Source: Sunxiuqinia elliptica (GTDB lineage Bacteria; Bacteroidota; Bacteroidia; Bacteroidales; Prolixibacteraceae). Taken from it: 64,000 nt of DNA. The notes under the pieces are model-generated. The model was not told the origin of the DNA and searched no databases. It saw only the letters and a program-made list of their open reading frames with translations. Both the position numbers and the translations under genes were made by a program. The stretch is taken from positions 176,829 to 240,828 of the forward strand of contig NZ_FONW01000006.1 in NCBI RefSeq assembly GCF_900113005.1. Reading direction: 5' to 3'. Positions within the stretch are counted from its first letter, which is position 1. Each line of letters starts with the position of its first letter. Shown here piece by piece: positions 34,638-44,900 of this stretch.

Positions 34638-37268
34638 ATGAGTAAAAATTCTGTTTTAACGGTGTTCTTTTTGTTCGCATTCATGTCTGTGGGATTTGCT
34701 CAGGGAGAGGAAATTCTGTTGAACACAGGGTGGAAGGCCAAACGGGCAAGTGAGCTTCCGGTGGATGGAACTGTGATTTCCTCGGCTGACTTTGAGTTTT
34801 ATGACTGGATGGATGCTCAGGTGCCGGGAACGGTGTTGACCACCATGCTGAAAAATAACAAAGTACCAGATCCTTTTTACGGTTTGAACAACGAGCTGAT
34901 TCCTGATATTTACGATACAGGAGCAGATTACTATACGTTTTGGTTTCACAAGCGTTTGCCGAAGCTGGAATTGCAGGAGGGGCAACAGGTTTGGCTGAAA
35001 TTCAGAGGAATTAACTATTCGGCTAACGTCTTTTTGAACGGACAGCGTGTGAATACTGATACTCATCATGGTATGTTCCTGCGGGAAAAGTACTTGATCA
35101 CTCCGTTTTTAAGTCAAGAGGATGGTGCTGCCAATAACCTGGCAGTAATTGTACATCCGCCCAATCCGGTTGGGCATGCCAATGGCGGACAAGGAGGTGA
35201 TGGAACAATTGCCCGGTCGGTTACGCAGCAGTTTACTGCAGGTTGGGACTGGATTTGTCCGATTCGTGACAGAAATACCGGAATTTGGGACCAGGTTGCC
35301 ATTGAAATTACCGGACCTGTGGATATTCAAAATCCATTTGTTCGTTCAAGAGTGCCCGGAAAACGAACTTCCGGAAAGAAACAAAAACCGGCCTTTTTAA
35401 CTGTTTCTGCGGAATTGGTTAATGCAACAGCAGAAGATCAGAAGGGGGTTTTAGTTGCCCAAATAGGTGATCAGAAATGGACTTTGCCTGCTACGCTTAA
35501 GACTCGGGAAACGGTTACGCTAAGCTTTCCTGAGATTAAAATGGAGAATCCGAAATTGTGGTGGCCGAATGGCTTGGGTGAAGCGAATTTATACCAGTTG
35601 GAATTGAGCTTTCAGCAGAATAATACACAATCGGATAAAGAAGCAGTCGGCTTTGGGATACGCGAAACCGGAACTTATTTTGATCAGGAAGTTGGTGGGC
35701 GTGTGTTCCTGGTGAATGGTCAAAAAGTATTTATAAAAGGTGGAAACTGGATTGCTTCGGATGCGCTGTTGCGACTTTCGCCCGAAAGGTATGAAGCTGA
35801 GGTTCGGATGCATGCGGAGATGAACATGAACATGATCCGGGTTTGGGGAGGCGCGATGCCAGAACGGCCTGAATTTTATGAGGCCTGCGATAAATACGGA
35901 CTCTTGGTTTGGCAGGATTTGTGGGTGTCGGGCGACTGTAATGGCCGCTGGCCCGATCCAAAGAAAAAAGAGTCGCAAGCCAGAAGACAGGCGTATCCTG
36001 ATGATCATTCGTTGTTTTTGACATCGGCTATCGATCAGATTAAGATGCTCCGGAACCATCCGAGTTTGTACCTGTGGTGCGGGGGCAATGAATTTCCACC
36101 TCCACCGGACATTAACGAGCAATTGGAGGAACGGATTTTTCCAGAGTTTGATGGAACCCGTTACTACGTGAATGAGTCGACCTCGGACAGTATTCTTCGA
36201 AATACGATTGGCGGAAATGGCGACGGGCCATACGGCATTCAGGATCCACTTCGCTTTTTTGTGGTGGAGTCGTATCCGTTTAATCCGGAGTTGGGGTCAG
36301 TGGGCGTTCCCAATGTTGAGGCCATGCGCAAGATGATGGATGCAAAGGATTTGGTTCCACCGAGCAATGACCGCCCCAATCAGGTGTGGCGCTACCATAA
36401 GTACATTGGCTATGGAAATACCATTGAGCAAATGGGCGAAATCAAAGGGATTGAGGATTTCTGTAAAAAGGCTCAACTGGTCAATTACGAGCAATACCGG
36501 GCGTTGCAGGAAGGCTTTAATGCTGGCATGTGGAATCAATACACCGGTATGCTGGTGTGGAAAAACCAAAATCCGTGGACCGCTTTGCGCGGACAGTTTT
36601 ACGATGTGTTTCTGGATCAGACAGGTGGTTTCTACGGTTATCAGCATGGCGCAAGCCCAATTCATGCTCAACTCAATTTGAATGATTCTACCATTTGTGT
36701 GATGAATCAAACGCTTTCAGAGGTGACCGATCTTACCGTTGAGGTGCAGTTGATTGGGCTGGACGGAAAGCTTTTGCATGAACGAACCTTCGAGCTTGAT
36801 GTTGAGGCCAACGCCTATAAAAATGCCGGACGACTGTTTGAACAAGAAAAGCCGGAGGGATTTTATTTTGCTCGTTTAAGCCTGAAAAACAAGCAGGATG
36901 AACTAGTTGATGAAAATCTTTATTGGTTGGTGAGCGAACCTTCCGATTGGCAACAACTCGATAATCTTGCTCCAGTAAATCTTCAGGTGAACTTAAAAAG
37001 AACGGAAGGAAGCAACTACCTGGCTGATATTTCCAACAAGGATCAGTCAACCGCCTTTTTTATTCGATTGAAAATTACGGATAGAATGACTGGCGAGTTG
37101 ATGCTGCCTGTTTTTTTTGAAGATAACTACCTGACGCTTTTCCCCGGTGAGCAAAAGCAGATTGCGATTGATTTATCGCAATTGCCCAAAGAGAAGGACT
37201 TTAATAAACTTCAGTTGGAATTGGCTCCATGGAATGGAAAAAGAATCATCAAAACTTTTAATGAATAA
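34638..37268 (+). CDS. GH2 beta-mannosidase, similar to mannosylglycoprotein endo-beta-mannosidase
   Basis: 876 residues from the Met at 34638, which opens a signal peptide (SVGFAQ); the frame is open 23 codons earlier inside the preceding GH92. Domain order: sugar-binding jelly roll (about 25-200), Ig-like (about 225-330), TIM barrel (about 340-690), then C-terminal Ig-like domains. The acid/base is E485 in WCGGNEFPPP and the nucleophile E551 in FNPELGSVGVP. The blocks FNPELGSVGVP, KKAQLVNYEQYRALQEGFN and LVWKNQNPWTALRGQFYD agree, from memory, with plant-type mannosylglycoprotein endo-beta-mannosidases, which cut Man-beta-1,4-GlcNAc in N-glycans. That places it as the step that opens the core after GH92 trimming. 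A short imperfect hairpin (37271-37294) follows the stop. Confidence 0.87.
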   Translation: MSKNSVLTVFFLFAFMSVGFAQGEEILLNTGWKAKRASELPVDGTVISSADFEFYDWMDAQVPGTVLTTMLKNNKVPDPFYGLNNELIPDIYDTGADYYTFWFHKRLPKLELQEGQQVWLKFRGINYSANVFLNGQRVNTDTHHGMFLREKYLITPFLSQEDGAANNLAVIVHPPNPVGHANGGQGGDGTIARSVTQQFTAGWDWICPIRDRNTGIWDQVAIEITGPVDIQNPFVRSRVPGKRTSGKKQKPAFLTVSAELVNATAEDQKGVLVAQIGDQKWTLPATLKTRETVTLSFPEIKMENPKLWWPNGLGEANLYQLELSFQQNNTQSDKEAVGFGIRETGTYFDQEVGGRVFLVNGQKVFIKGGNWIASDALLRLSPERYEAEVRMHAEMNMNMIRVWGGAMPERPEFYEACDKYGLLVWQDLWVSGDCNGRWPDPKKKESQARRQAYPDDHSLFLTSAIDQIKMLRNHPSLYLWCGGNEFPPPPDINEQLEERIFPEFDGTRYYVNESTSDSILRNTIGGNGDGPYGIQDPLRFFVVESYPFNPELGSVGVPNVEAMRKMMDAKDLVPPSNDRPNQVWRYHKYIGYGNTIEQMGEIKGIEDFCKKAQLVNYEQYRALQEGFNAGMWNQYTGMLVWKNQNPWTALRGQFYDVFLDQTGGFYGYQHGASPIHAQLNLNDSTICVMNQTLSEVTDLTVEVQLIGLDGKLLHERTFELDVEANAYKNAGRLFEQEKPEGFYFARLSLKNKQDELVDENLYWLVSEPSDWQQLDNLAPVNLQVNLKRTEGSNYLADISNKDQSTAFFIRLKITDRMTGELMLPVFFEDNYLTLFPGEQKQIAIDLSQLPKEKDFNKLQLELAPWNGKRIIKTFNE

Positions 37269-37338
37269 TGGCAACGAACCCATCGGTCGTTGTCTTGTGT
37301 GGCAAACAAAACTTTATTAATCAACAACTTTAATAGAT

Positions 37339-38628
37339 ATGAAAGCAATTATTGCTATTTTCTTAGTACTTGGAATGACGTGTTGTACGTCGAAATCAAC
37401 TCAGCCGGATCTCAAAGATCAGATTCGAAACAATGAATATTTTGCCTTTACAAAAGCAAAAGCACTTGACATTGTCAAAACAGGTTTTAATGCCGGTGAT
37501 GGCTATGGCGAAGTTTGGATTCGCGATTACAACACTTTTATTGAACTTTCTGCGGAAGTTTATCCTCAGGAAACCTTGAAAGAAAACCTGCGTGTTTTTT
37601 TTCGTTTGCAGAGAGATGATGGAAACATTATTGATGGATTTATTCCGAAAGAGAAAGCAAAGGCATCGGAAGGTGGTTACGACTATATTTTTACCGATCT
37701 GGAGCCGAACTATGCCGGGCATAAAAATACGGTTGAAACCGATCATGAAACATCATTGGTTCAGGCCGTTTATAAGTATGTGAAGAAAACGGGAGACACC
37801 GCATTTCTGAAGGAGAAAATTGGTGACAAAACGGTTGCTCAACGCCTGGAGTGGTCAATGGACTTTTTGTTGAATGAACGCTGGAGCGATCAGTATGGCC
37901 TGATCTACGGAGCGACTACTGCCGATTGGGGAGATGTGCAGCACAGCCATCCTTGGGGCGTTTACATCACAGACGACACGAAATTTTGTCTTGACATTTA
38001 TGACAATGCCATGTTGGTGATTGCGTTGAACAACTTAATGGAGCTTGTTCCTGAAACGAAGGCGAAGTGGAAACCAATTTGCGATGGAATTGCAAAAAAT
38101 ACGATGAAATACTTGTGGGACGAGCAGAATCAAAAGTTCATTCCACACGTATATCTCGATGGTTCTCCTTTCCCTGCCGACTTCGACGAAAACCAAATTT
38201 ACTACCACGGAGGTACCGCTACAGCCATTGAAGCCGGATTGCTGTCGAAAGAGCAAATTAAGGTTTCGCTCAATAAAATGATTGAAAACGTCAAAGCATC
38301 TGGAGCCGGATCGATTGGCTTAACCATGTATCCTCCGTATCCCGAAGGTTCGTTTGAAAATAAAGGCATGTATCCGTATGGTTATCAAAATGGCGGAGAC
38401 TGGACTTGGTTTGGTGGTCGTATGATTCAGCAATTGATCAAGTATGGTTTTGTAGAAGAGGCTTATGAGCAAATGCAGCCCATGGTTAAAAGGGTAAAGG
38501 ATAACGATGGTTTCTTTGAATGGTACACAGTTGATAATCAACCTGAAGGTTCAGGAACTTTCCGCGGTTCAGCCGGTGTATTGTACAAAGCCATTCAGAT
38601 GTTTGAGGATTACGCGAAAGAGAAATAA
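37339..38628 (+). CDS. Six-hairpin glycosidase-like lipoprotein (first of two paralogues)
   Basis: 429 residues with a lipoprotein signal (MTCC, Cys15 or 16). The protein is an alpha-helical repeat with conserved aromatic-acidic blocks: VWIRDYNTFIELS, HKNTVETDHETSLVQAVYKY, YGLIYGATTADWGDVQ, LDIYDNAMLVIALNNL, FIPHVYLDGSPFPADFD and YGYQNGGDWTWFGGRMIQQL. These resemble (alpha/alpha)6-barrel glycosidases of the GH15/GH63/GH94 clan type, but I cannot match a numbered family with confidence; I first thought of GH125 and did not find its motifs. The pairs RD and WGD, and QNGGDW, are the candidate active-site residues. The closest relative in this window is at 40693-41991. Position between GH2 and ManA in a mannose locus suggests an exo-glycosidase on N-glycan fragments. 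Confidence 0.6.
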   Translation: MKAIIAIFLVLGMTCCTSKSTQPDLKDQIRNNEYFAFTKAKALDIVKTGFNAGDGYGEVWIRDYNTFIELSAEVYPQETLKENLRVFFRLQRDDGNIIDGFIPKEKAKASEGGYDYIFTDLEPNYAGHKNTVETDHETSLVQAVYKYVKKTGDTAFLKEKIGDKTVAQRLEWSMDFLLNERWSDQYGLIYGATTADWGDVQHSHPWGVYITDDTKFCLDIYDNAMLVIALNNLMELVPETKAKWKPICDGIAKNTMKYLWDEQNQKFIPHVYLDGSPFPADFDENQIYYHGGTATAIEAGLLSKEQIKVSLNKMIENVKASGAGSIGLTMYPPYPEGSFENKGMYPYGYQNGGDWTWFGGRMIQQLIKYGFVEEAYEQMQPMVKRVKDNDGFFEWYTVDNQPEGSGTFRGSAGVLYKAIQMFEDYAKEK

Positions 38629-38671
38629 TAGGCAAAGGGCATGGGGCAAAGAGCCAAGAGGAAAATGGAAA

Positions 38672-38735
38672 CAAGTTAGATCGTTAGATTTAGTCTTGTG
38701 TCTAAGTTCTTGTTTCTTGAATCTAAATTGAAAAA
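38672..38735 (+). repeat. TCTAA/TCTTG-rich intergenic tract before manA
   Basis: Built of repeated short words such as GTTAGATTTAG, TCTTGTGTCTAAG and TTGAATCTAAAT. Related tracts occur at 40645-40690, 51490-51562, 53284-53317, 53703-53757 and 56575-56700, each just upstream of a start codon or in a gap. The 8-base word TCTTGTGT is shared with the 40645 copy. Confidence 0.45.
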
Positions 38736-38748
38736 GATAAAGCAAAAT

Positions 38749-40518
38749 ATGAGTACACAGAATTGGAGAAAGACGAGTCAGTATTTGATGCCAGCTCAAA
38801 AGGAAGAGGAAAGTGCAGGCGATTATGGCTTGTATCCGGCCCATTCGTTGGGCGAAGGCAAAATACATTTGGGGGTAGAGAGCTTGGTTGAAAAGCTTGA
38901 AAAACATGAAACGATTATAATCGATGGTTACCAGGGCGTGTTTTTCGGAAAACTGAAAGAGAAGCTCGACGCACAGTTTAAACAAAAGGGGATTGACGTA
39001 AACTGGATTGATGTTGCTGAATACTTAAAGCCAGAGGCCGAAATCAATGCGCTTATCGAGCCATTTCTCGGGGGTGACGATCCGATTTTTGGGAAACGGG
39101 CAACCATTGAGTTGATTGATCTTTTTGACAAAACACGATGGGGCGAAATTCAAGATAAAATTGCTTCAGGAAAGAACATAGTTTATGGCGTAGGAGCCAG
39201 CCTTGTTGGAATCGAGGGCTTGTTGGTATACGTTGATCTGCCTAAAAACGAATTACAATTCCGTGCCCGCGCAAAGACCATTACCAATATCGGCGCATCG
39301 AATCCGGACGAGATTAAGCCCATGTACAAGCGCTTCTACTTTGTAGATTGGGTGGTTCTGAACAAGCGCAAGCAGGAATTACTTTCGAAGATTGACTTGC
39401 TTGTTGACGAACAGCGTTTGGATGAAATAACCTGGTTAAAGGGAGACGATTTAAGGCAAGGATTAAATGAAATAAGCAAAAATGTATTCCGAGTGCGCCC
39501 ATGGTTTGAGCCCGGTGCATGGGGTGGACAATGGCTTGGCGAAAAGGTGAAAGGATTGAACAAAGATGTGCCGAATTATGCCTGGTCGTTTGAGTTGATT
39601 GTTCCTGAAAACGGCTTGGTCTTTGAAAGCTCAGGTCATGTTGCAGAAGTGTCGTTCGATGCGGTTATGTTTCAGGAGGGCGAGAATGTCTTGGGGCAAG
39701 CACATTCTCAGTTTGGGGCCGAATTCCCCATTCGTTTCGACTTTCTGGACACCTTCGACGGAGGGAATTTGTCCATTCAATGTCATCCTCATTTAGATTA
39801 CATTCAAAAGCATTTTGGCGAAAACATGACCCAGGAGGAAACCTACTACATCCTGGATGCAGCACCGGAAGCGAAATGTTATCTTGGTTTTAATGAGGAC
39901 ATTGATCCCAAGGCTTTTGAAGCTGATTTGAAGTACAGTTTCGAGAACAATAAGTCCATTGACATTACCCGCCATGTGCAAGTATTGGACTCACACAAAC
40001 ACGATTTGTTTTTGATTCCTCCGGGTACCATTCATGGTTCAGGAATTAATAACCTGGTGCTGGAAATTAGCTCAACCCCCTACATTTTTACCTTTAAAAT
40101 GTATGACTGGCTGCGTTTGGACATGGATGGAAAACCGCGTCCAATCAATATTGAACGAGGAATGGAAAATGTTTGTTTCGACCGAAAAGGCGATTATGTG
40201 ACCGATAAATTGGTGGCAAAACCGACCTTGGTGGAGGAAGGTGCGGGATGGAAGTTGTATCATTTGCCAACCCACGAAAAGCATTTGTATGATGTGCATC
40301 GCTTCCATTTGACCGGAGAAGTTGAGGTGCAAACCGAAAACCGTTGTCATGTGCTGAGCTTGGTTGAAGGAAGCAGCATTTTGGTAGAGACGGAGAATGG
40401 CCTGACGAAGCGCTTTAACTATGCTGAAACATTTGTAATTCCTGCTGCTGCAGGTTCCTATAAAATAACCAATGAGGGTGAAGGCGAAGCCTTGGTAGTA
40501 AAAGCATTTGTGAAGTAA
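38749..40518 (+). CDS. manA: Class I mannose-6-phosphate isomerase with N-terminal extension
   Basis: 589 residues from the Met at 38749; 17 upstream codons fall inside the low-complexity tract and are discounted. The C-terminal 340 residues are a class I phosphomannose isomerase: [17 protein letters not shown], the zinc motif [16 protein letters not shown], then [15 protein letters not shown]. The N-terminal 245 residues ([17 protein letters not shown], then [17 protein letters not shown] and [19 protein letters not shown]) look like a nucleotide-kinase-derived fold without a clear Walker A motif; such long forms occur in Bacteroidota. The enzyme converts mannose 6-phosphate to fructose 6-phosphate, feeding glycolysis with sugar released by the GH92 and GH2 enzymes and phosphorylated by the ROK kinase. 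Confidence 0.9.
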   Translation: MSTQNWRKTSQYLMPAQKEEESAGDYGLYPAHSLGEGKIHLGVESLVEKLEKHETIIIDGYQGVFFGKLKEKLDAQFKQKGIDVNWIDVAEYLKPEAEINALIEPFLGGDDPIFGKRATIELIDLFDKTRWGEIQDKIASGKNIVYGVGASLVGIEGLLVYVDLPKNELQFRARAKTITNIGASNPDEIKPMYKRFYFVDWVVLNKRKQELLSKIDLLVDEQRLDEITWLKGDDLRQGLNEISKNVFRVRPWFEPGAWGGQWLGEKVKGLNKDVPNYAWSFELIVPENGLVFESSGHVAEVSFDAVMFQEGENVLGQAHSQFGAEFPIRFDFLDTFDGGNLSIQCHPHLDYIQKHFGENMTQEETYYILDAAPEAKCYLGFNEDIDPKAFEADLKYSFENNKSIDITRHVQVLDSHKHDLFLIPPGTIHGSGINNLVLEISSTPYIFTFKMYDWLRLDMDGKPRPINIERGMENVCFDRKGDYVTDKLVAKPTLVEEGAGWKLYHLPTHEKHLYDVHRFHLTGEVEVQTENRCHVLSLVEGSSILVETENGLTKRFNYAETFVIPAAAGSYKITNEGEGEALVVKAFVK

Positions 40519-40644
40519 TTTCTAGGAAAGAATACCTAACCCAATTAATGTGAAACATCCAAGACAAAGATTTCTTGACGCAATAAAGGAGGAAGGAAAG
40601 CGGAGGCCGGACACCGGTATGAAAGTCTGCGTATCCGAAAATCT

Positions 40645-40690
40645 AAAAGTCTTGTGTCTTGATTCTTTTGTCTTGGATCTAATTCTAAAC
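40645..40690 (+). repeat. TCTAA/TCTTG-rich intergenic tract
   Basis: Contains GAAAATCTAAAAGTCTTGTG, TCTTGATTC and TTGTCTTGGATCTAATTC, ending 3 bases before the start codon of the second six-hairpin protein. Same word family as the tract at 38672-38735. Confidence 0.45.
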
Positions 40691-40692
40691 AT

Positions 40693-41991
40693 ATGAGACT
40701 TTACAAGATTTCGACAATTCTTTTACTGGCAGGGCTATTATTAAGCTCTTGCAGTTCGAAGAATAAAGAACTTGCCGATAAAATACTTGCTGATCAAACA
40801 ATGCAGGAAGTAGACAGCATGGCTCGCCAGCTGATGAAGAATGGGTTTTATGCCGGATCAGGCTACCAAATGGTCTGGTCGCGCGACTTAAACACCTTCA
40901 TTGAACTATCCTGCGAGGAATATGATCAGGACGTTATTCGTAAAAACCTGCTGATGTTTTTTCATTTTCAGCAGGCAAACGGCGAGTTGCTGGATGGTTA
41001 TGTTCCCTGCGAAGCTTTTACTTGGGGAGATCCGAATACTTATGAGTCGGAAACAGCTCCTGGGCACATCGGTTTTAAGAATACGGTAGAAACGGATCAG
41101 GAAACCTCGCTGATTCAGGCTATTTATAAATATGTGGTGAAGACGGGGGATAAAACAATCCTTGCCGAAGAGGTGGCAGGTAAGTCTGCTTACGAGCGGC
41201 TGAAATGGTCGATCAATTACTTGCTGAATGAAAGGTATGCTGCAAAATATGGCCTGATTACTGGTGCTACGACATTTGACTGGGGAGACGTGCAGGTTGA
41301 AGGAGGTGCTGTGGTGGATGTGGATAGCTTGACTCATTGGAGCATTGATGTGTATGACAATGCGATGTTGGCAATTGCTTTGGATAACCTGGCTGAATTA
41401 ACGGATGATAACTCGGATAAACAGCGATGGAAGACGATGCAGGAAGATTTGCTGGTGAATATTCGAAAGTATTTGTGGGATGCTGAAAACAGCAAATTCA
41501 TTCCACATATTTACCTGGATGGTTCTCCTTTTCCGGACGACTTCAACGAAAATGAAATTCATTATCATGGGGGAACCGCAGTTGCCATTGAGGCAGGCGT
41601 TTTAACCAGAGATGAAATTGCTGCAGTCCTTAAGCATATGGTGAGAAATGTTGAGCAATCAGGTGCTCCGTCGATCGGTTTAACGCTTTACCCGACTTAT
41701 CCAAGCGATGTTTTGGGCAAGAATGTCTCCGCGCCTTATGAATATCAGAATGGTGGAGACTGGACTTGGTTTGGCGGAAGAATGATCCAACAGCTTATTG
41801 TGAATGACATGGTTGACAAAGCGTATGAGTTGGTACAACCCATGATGAACCGTGTCATTAAAAATAAAGGGTTTTACGAGTGGTATAAAATCGATGGAAC
41901 TCCGGCAGGTTCTGGCGATTTTAAAGGATCTGCCGGAGTACTTGGAAAATCAATCGAACTATTTAACCAATGGGCAGAAGAAAACAAATAA
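40693..41991 (+). CDS. Six-hairpin glycosidase-like lipoprotein (second paralogue)
   Basis: 432 residues with a lipobox (LLLSSC, Cys20). It follows the protein at 37339-38628 over its whole length, sharing WSRDLNTFIELS, FKNTVETDQETSLIQAIYKY, YGLITGATTFDWGDVQ, DIYDNAMLAIALDNL, FIPHIYLDGSPFPDDFNENE and YQNGGDWTWFGGRMIQQL, and differing mainly in a longer insert after the first 100 residues and in the loop after WGDVQ. All the candidate catalytic acids are kept in both, so both are likely active, perhaps on different linkages. The next GH92 begins inside its last 22 bases, which indicates coupled translation. Confidence 0.6.
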   Translation: MRLYKISTILLLAGLLLSSCSSKNKELADKILADQTMQEVDSMARQLMKNGFYAGSGYQMVWSRDLNTFIELSCEEYDQDVIRKNLLMFFHFQQANGELLDGYVPCEAFTWGDPNTYESETAPGHIGFKNTVETDQETSLIQAIYKYVVKTGDKTILAEEVAGKSAYERLKWSINYLLNERYAAKYGLITGATTFDWGDVQVEGGAVVDVDSLTHWSIDVYDNAMLAIALDNLAELTDDNSDKQRWKTMQEDLLVNIRKYLWDAENSKFIPHIYLDGSPFPDDFNENEIHYHGGTAVAIEAGVLTRDEIAAVLKHMVRNVEQSGAPSIGLTLYPTYPSDVLGKNVSAPYEYQNGGDWTWFGGRMIQQLIVNDMVDKAYELVQPMMNRVIKNKGFYEWYKIDGTPAGSGDFKGSAGVLGKSIELFNQWAEENK

Positions 41992-44900
41992 AACAAAGCT
42001 TAAGCTACCTGCTTTTGTTGTGTTGTCTGGCAGGAACAAAGGCTTATGCCAAAGATCAAAGTGTGATTTGGCAAATCGGTGAAAATAACAATAGTTGTGC
42101 TGAATTTGCATTGGCCCCCAAGGGCTATCCTGATTACATTGCGAATGACTTTGGCTGGGAAGACAAATATTTCCTGATCGGGACATCTAACGATCAAAAA
42201 GACTGGCCATACATCATCCCCGGAACAAGTGATACCTGGGGTGGAACCTGGGGAACATCCGGTTGGCGCTCAAGTACCCTGACCATTCTGTTTGGGTTGG
42301 ATCAGTTGCCTCGTTCCAATGATTGGAAACTGGTGGTTGATCTTTTGGACTGCAATCCGGATGATTTGCCACTGTTTAAAGTAACGGTTAACGGAAAATC
42401 ATGGAAGTACCGAATTCCGGTAATCAACCCGGCTAGTTCAATCGATAATGATTCTGATAATTCGTCGGAATACCTTGTCGAAATTCCCCTTCCCAAAGGC
42501 TTAATTGCAAGCGGGGGAAATGAAATTGCTCTAACTGTTCTTGAAGGATCCTGGCTTCGCTTTGATCAAATTAAACTTGAAGGACCTAAGGGCGTGGAAC
42601 TGACACAAAACAAGCAGGCCTTTTTGCGAAAAGTGGAACCTGCCGATTATGAAGTAGAGCATTACGGCAACAAAATACAACCACTATTGATTGATGTTGA
42701 GCATCTATCAGGCACACCTGACATGACCGTGATTCTAGATAACGAGGAAGTTTTTGCATCAACTTTGGAAGAAGGACGGTATGTGTTTGAAGTGCCGATG
42801 CCGGTGGTTCAGAAAGCACAAAAGAGCAGCTACGAAATTTGGCTTAATGGAGAAAAGCTTCAGGCGGGGAAAGTAACAAGGCAGCCGCCGAAGTTAACTT
42901 CACCAGCAGGCTATGTGGATACCAAAATTGGGACTGCCCATTCTCGGTGGATGATTGCTCCGGGACCGTGGATGCCATTCAGTATGGTGAAATTAAGCCC
43001 TGACAACCAAAATGATGGTTGGCAGTCTGGATATGAACCTACCTTTGAGTCGGTGGCTTGCTTCTCGCACATTCACGAGTGGACCATGGCCGGATTGGGG
43101 ACCATGCCCACCAATGGCGCACTTCAAACAGAAGTTGGCGATGAAAAAGATGTGGATGGTGGTTACCGTTCGCGAATTGATAAATCAACAGAGCAGGCAC
43201 CTTTGGGTTACTACAAAGTGCATTTAACCGATTATGACATTCAAGCCGAATTGACTGCAACTACCCGTTGTGGTTTTCAGCGCTATACCTTCCCGAAAGA
43301 TCGCGATGGATCGCGTGTTTTGCTGGATCTGGTGATTCCTTCGGAATACCGGTATGACCTGCTTGAAGCTTCGGTAAAACAAACGGGCGAAAATACAATA
43401 GAAGGCTTTAGCCATCAGCTTTCACCAAATACCTGGAGTGGTGGAATCTCGCAGGAGTACACCATTTACTTTGTTGTAGAGTTTGACCAGCCGATAGCCG
43501 GATTTAGTACCTGGACTGAAAATGGCGTGGAAGAAGGCGCTGCAAGTTTAAATGTTCAGGGTGCAAAAGATGCCGGAGTTATTGTTGATTTCGATACTAA
43601 AAAAAATAAAGTGGTTCAGCTTCGTTCGGGGATTTCTTATGTGAGCCTTGAAAATGCAAGAGAGAACCTGAAAACTGAAGTCATTGATCCTTTCGGCTGG
43701 GACTTTGAGGCCGTTCAGAAAAATAATGTTGATACCTGGAATGACCTTTTTAGTCGTGTGAAAGTGGGCAGCAACGACAAGTATGAAAAAACACGTTTTT
43801 ACACCAACATGTATCGTGCTTTGTGCAGCCGCAATACGTTTAGCGATGTGAATGGCGAGTGGCGGGATGCCGGGGAAAAAGTCCGAAGAATGGAAGACCC
43901 GTCGTCTCCGGCTTTGGGCTGCGATGCTTTCTGGAATACCTTCTGGAACCTGAATCAGTTTTGGAATCTGGTAACGCCGGAATGGAGCAACCGCTGGGTA
44001 AATTCGCAGTTGGCCATGTACGATGCCAATGGTTGGCTAGCCAAGGGGCCGGCCGGAATGGAATATGTTCCGGTGATGGTGGCTGAGCATGAGATTCCAC
44101 TGATTGTTGGTGCTTACCAAATGGGGATTCGCGACTACGATGTGGAGAAGGCTTTTGAAGCCGTAAAAAAGATGCAAACAACTCCCGCGCAGGAAGTCGG
44201 AGGAGGTTTTGCCGGTAATCGAGACTTGGTTACTTACCTGGAACATGGTTATGTGCCCTACGACCAAGGCCGTTTTTCCAATTCGCTGGAGTATGCTTTT
44301 GACGATTGGACCATTGGACAGTTTGCAGAAGCTCTAGGTAAGCAGGGCGATTATCAAGCATTCTCGAAACGCGGAGCTTACTGGCGGAACGTGATCGATA
44401 CGGAAACTGGTTTTGCCCGGATGAAAGATTCTAAAGGGGAGTGGTTTCCTGATTTTGATCCGTACAAGTCTGGGGCCAACCACCACTATGTGGAAGGAAA
44501 TGCTTGGCAGTTAACCTACTTTGTGCCGCAGGATGTGCCGGCATTGGCTGAAGCCATTGGGAAAGGCCGTTTTGTAGAACGGCTGGATTGGGGATTTACT
44601 GAAAGTTATAAAACACGCTTCAATGGTTTAAACGACCAATACTGGAACTACCCGGTTATGCAGGGAAATCAGCAGTCGATGCACTTTGCCTTTCTTTTTA
44701 ACTGGGTGCAGCAGCCGTGGTTAACGCAAAAGTGGAGCCGTTCCATTTTGGACCGTTACTATGGTTATGGCATTTCCAATGCGTATTTGGGTGATGAAGA
44801 TCAAGGGCAGATGAGTGCCTGGTTTATCATGGCATCCATTGGGCTGTTCCAAACGGATGGTGGTTGCCGGGTTGATCCGGTTTATGAAATTGGAAGCCCT

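Noticed and set aside
37271..37294. Short hairpin after the GH2 gene as an intrinsic terminator
   Set aside because: Stem of six to seven pairs with one mismatch and no T run; genes on either side appear to be co-transcribed.
37339..38628. First thought to be a GH125 exo-alpha-1,6-mannosidase
   Set aside because: The GH125 active-site block around the W-x-R-D-S motif and its surroundings do not match; only a general six-hairpin fold can be supported.
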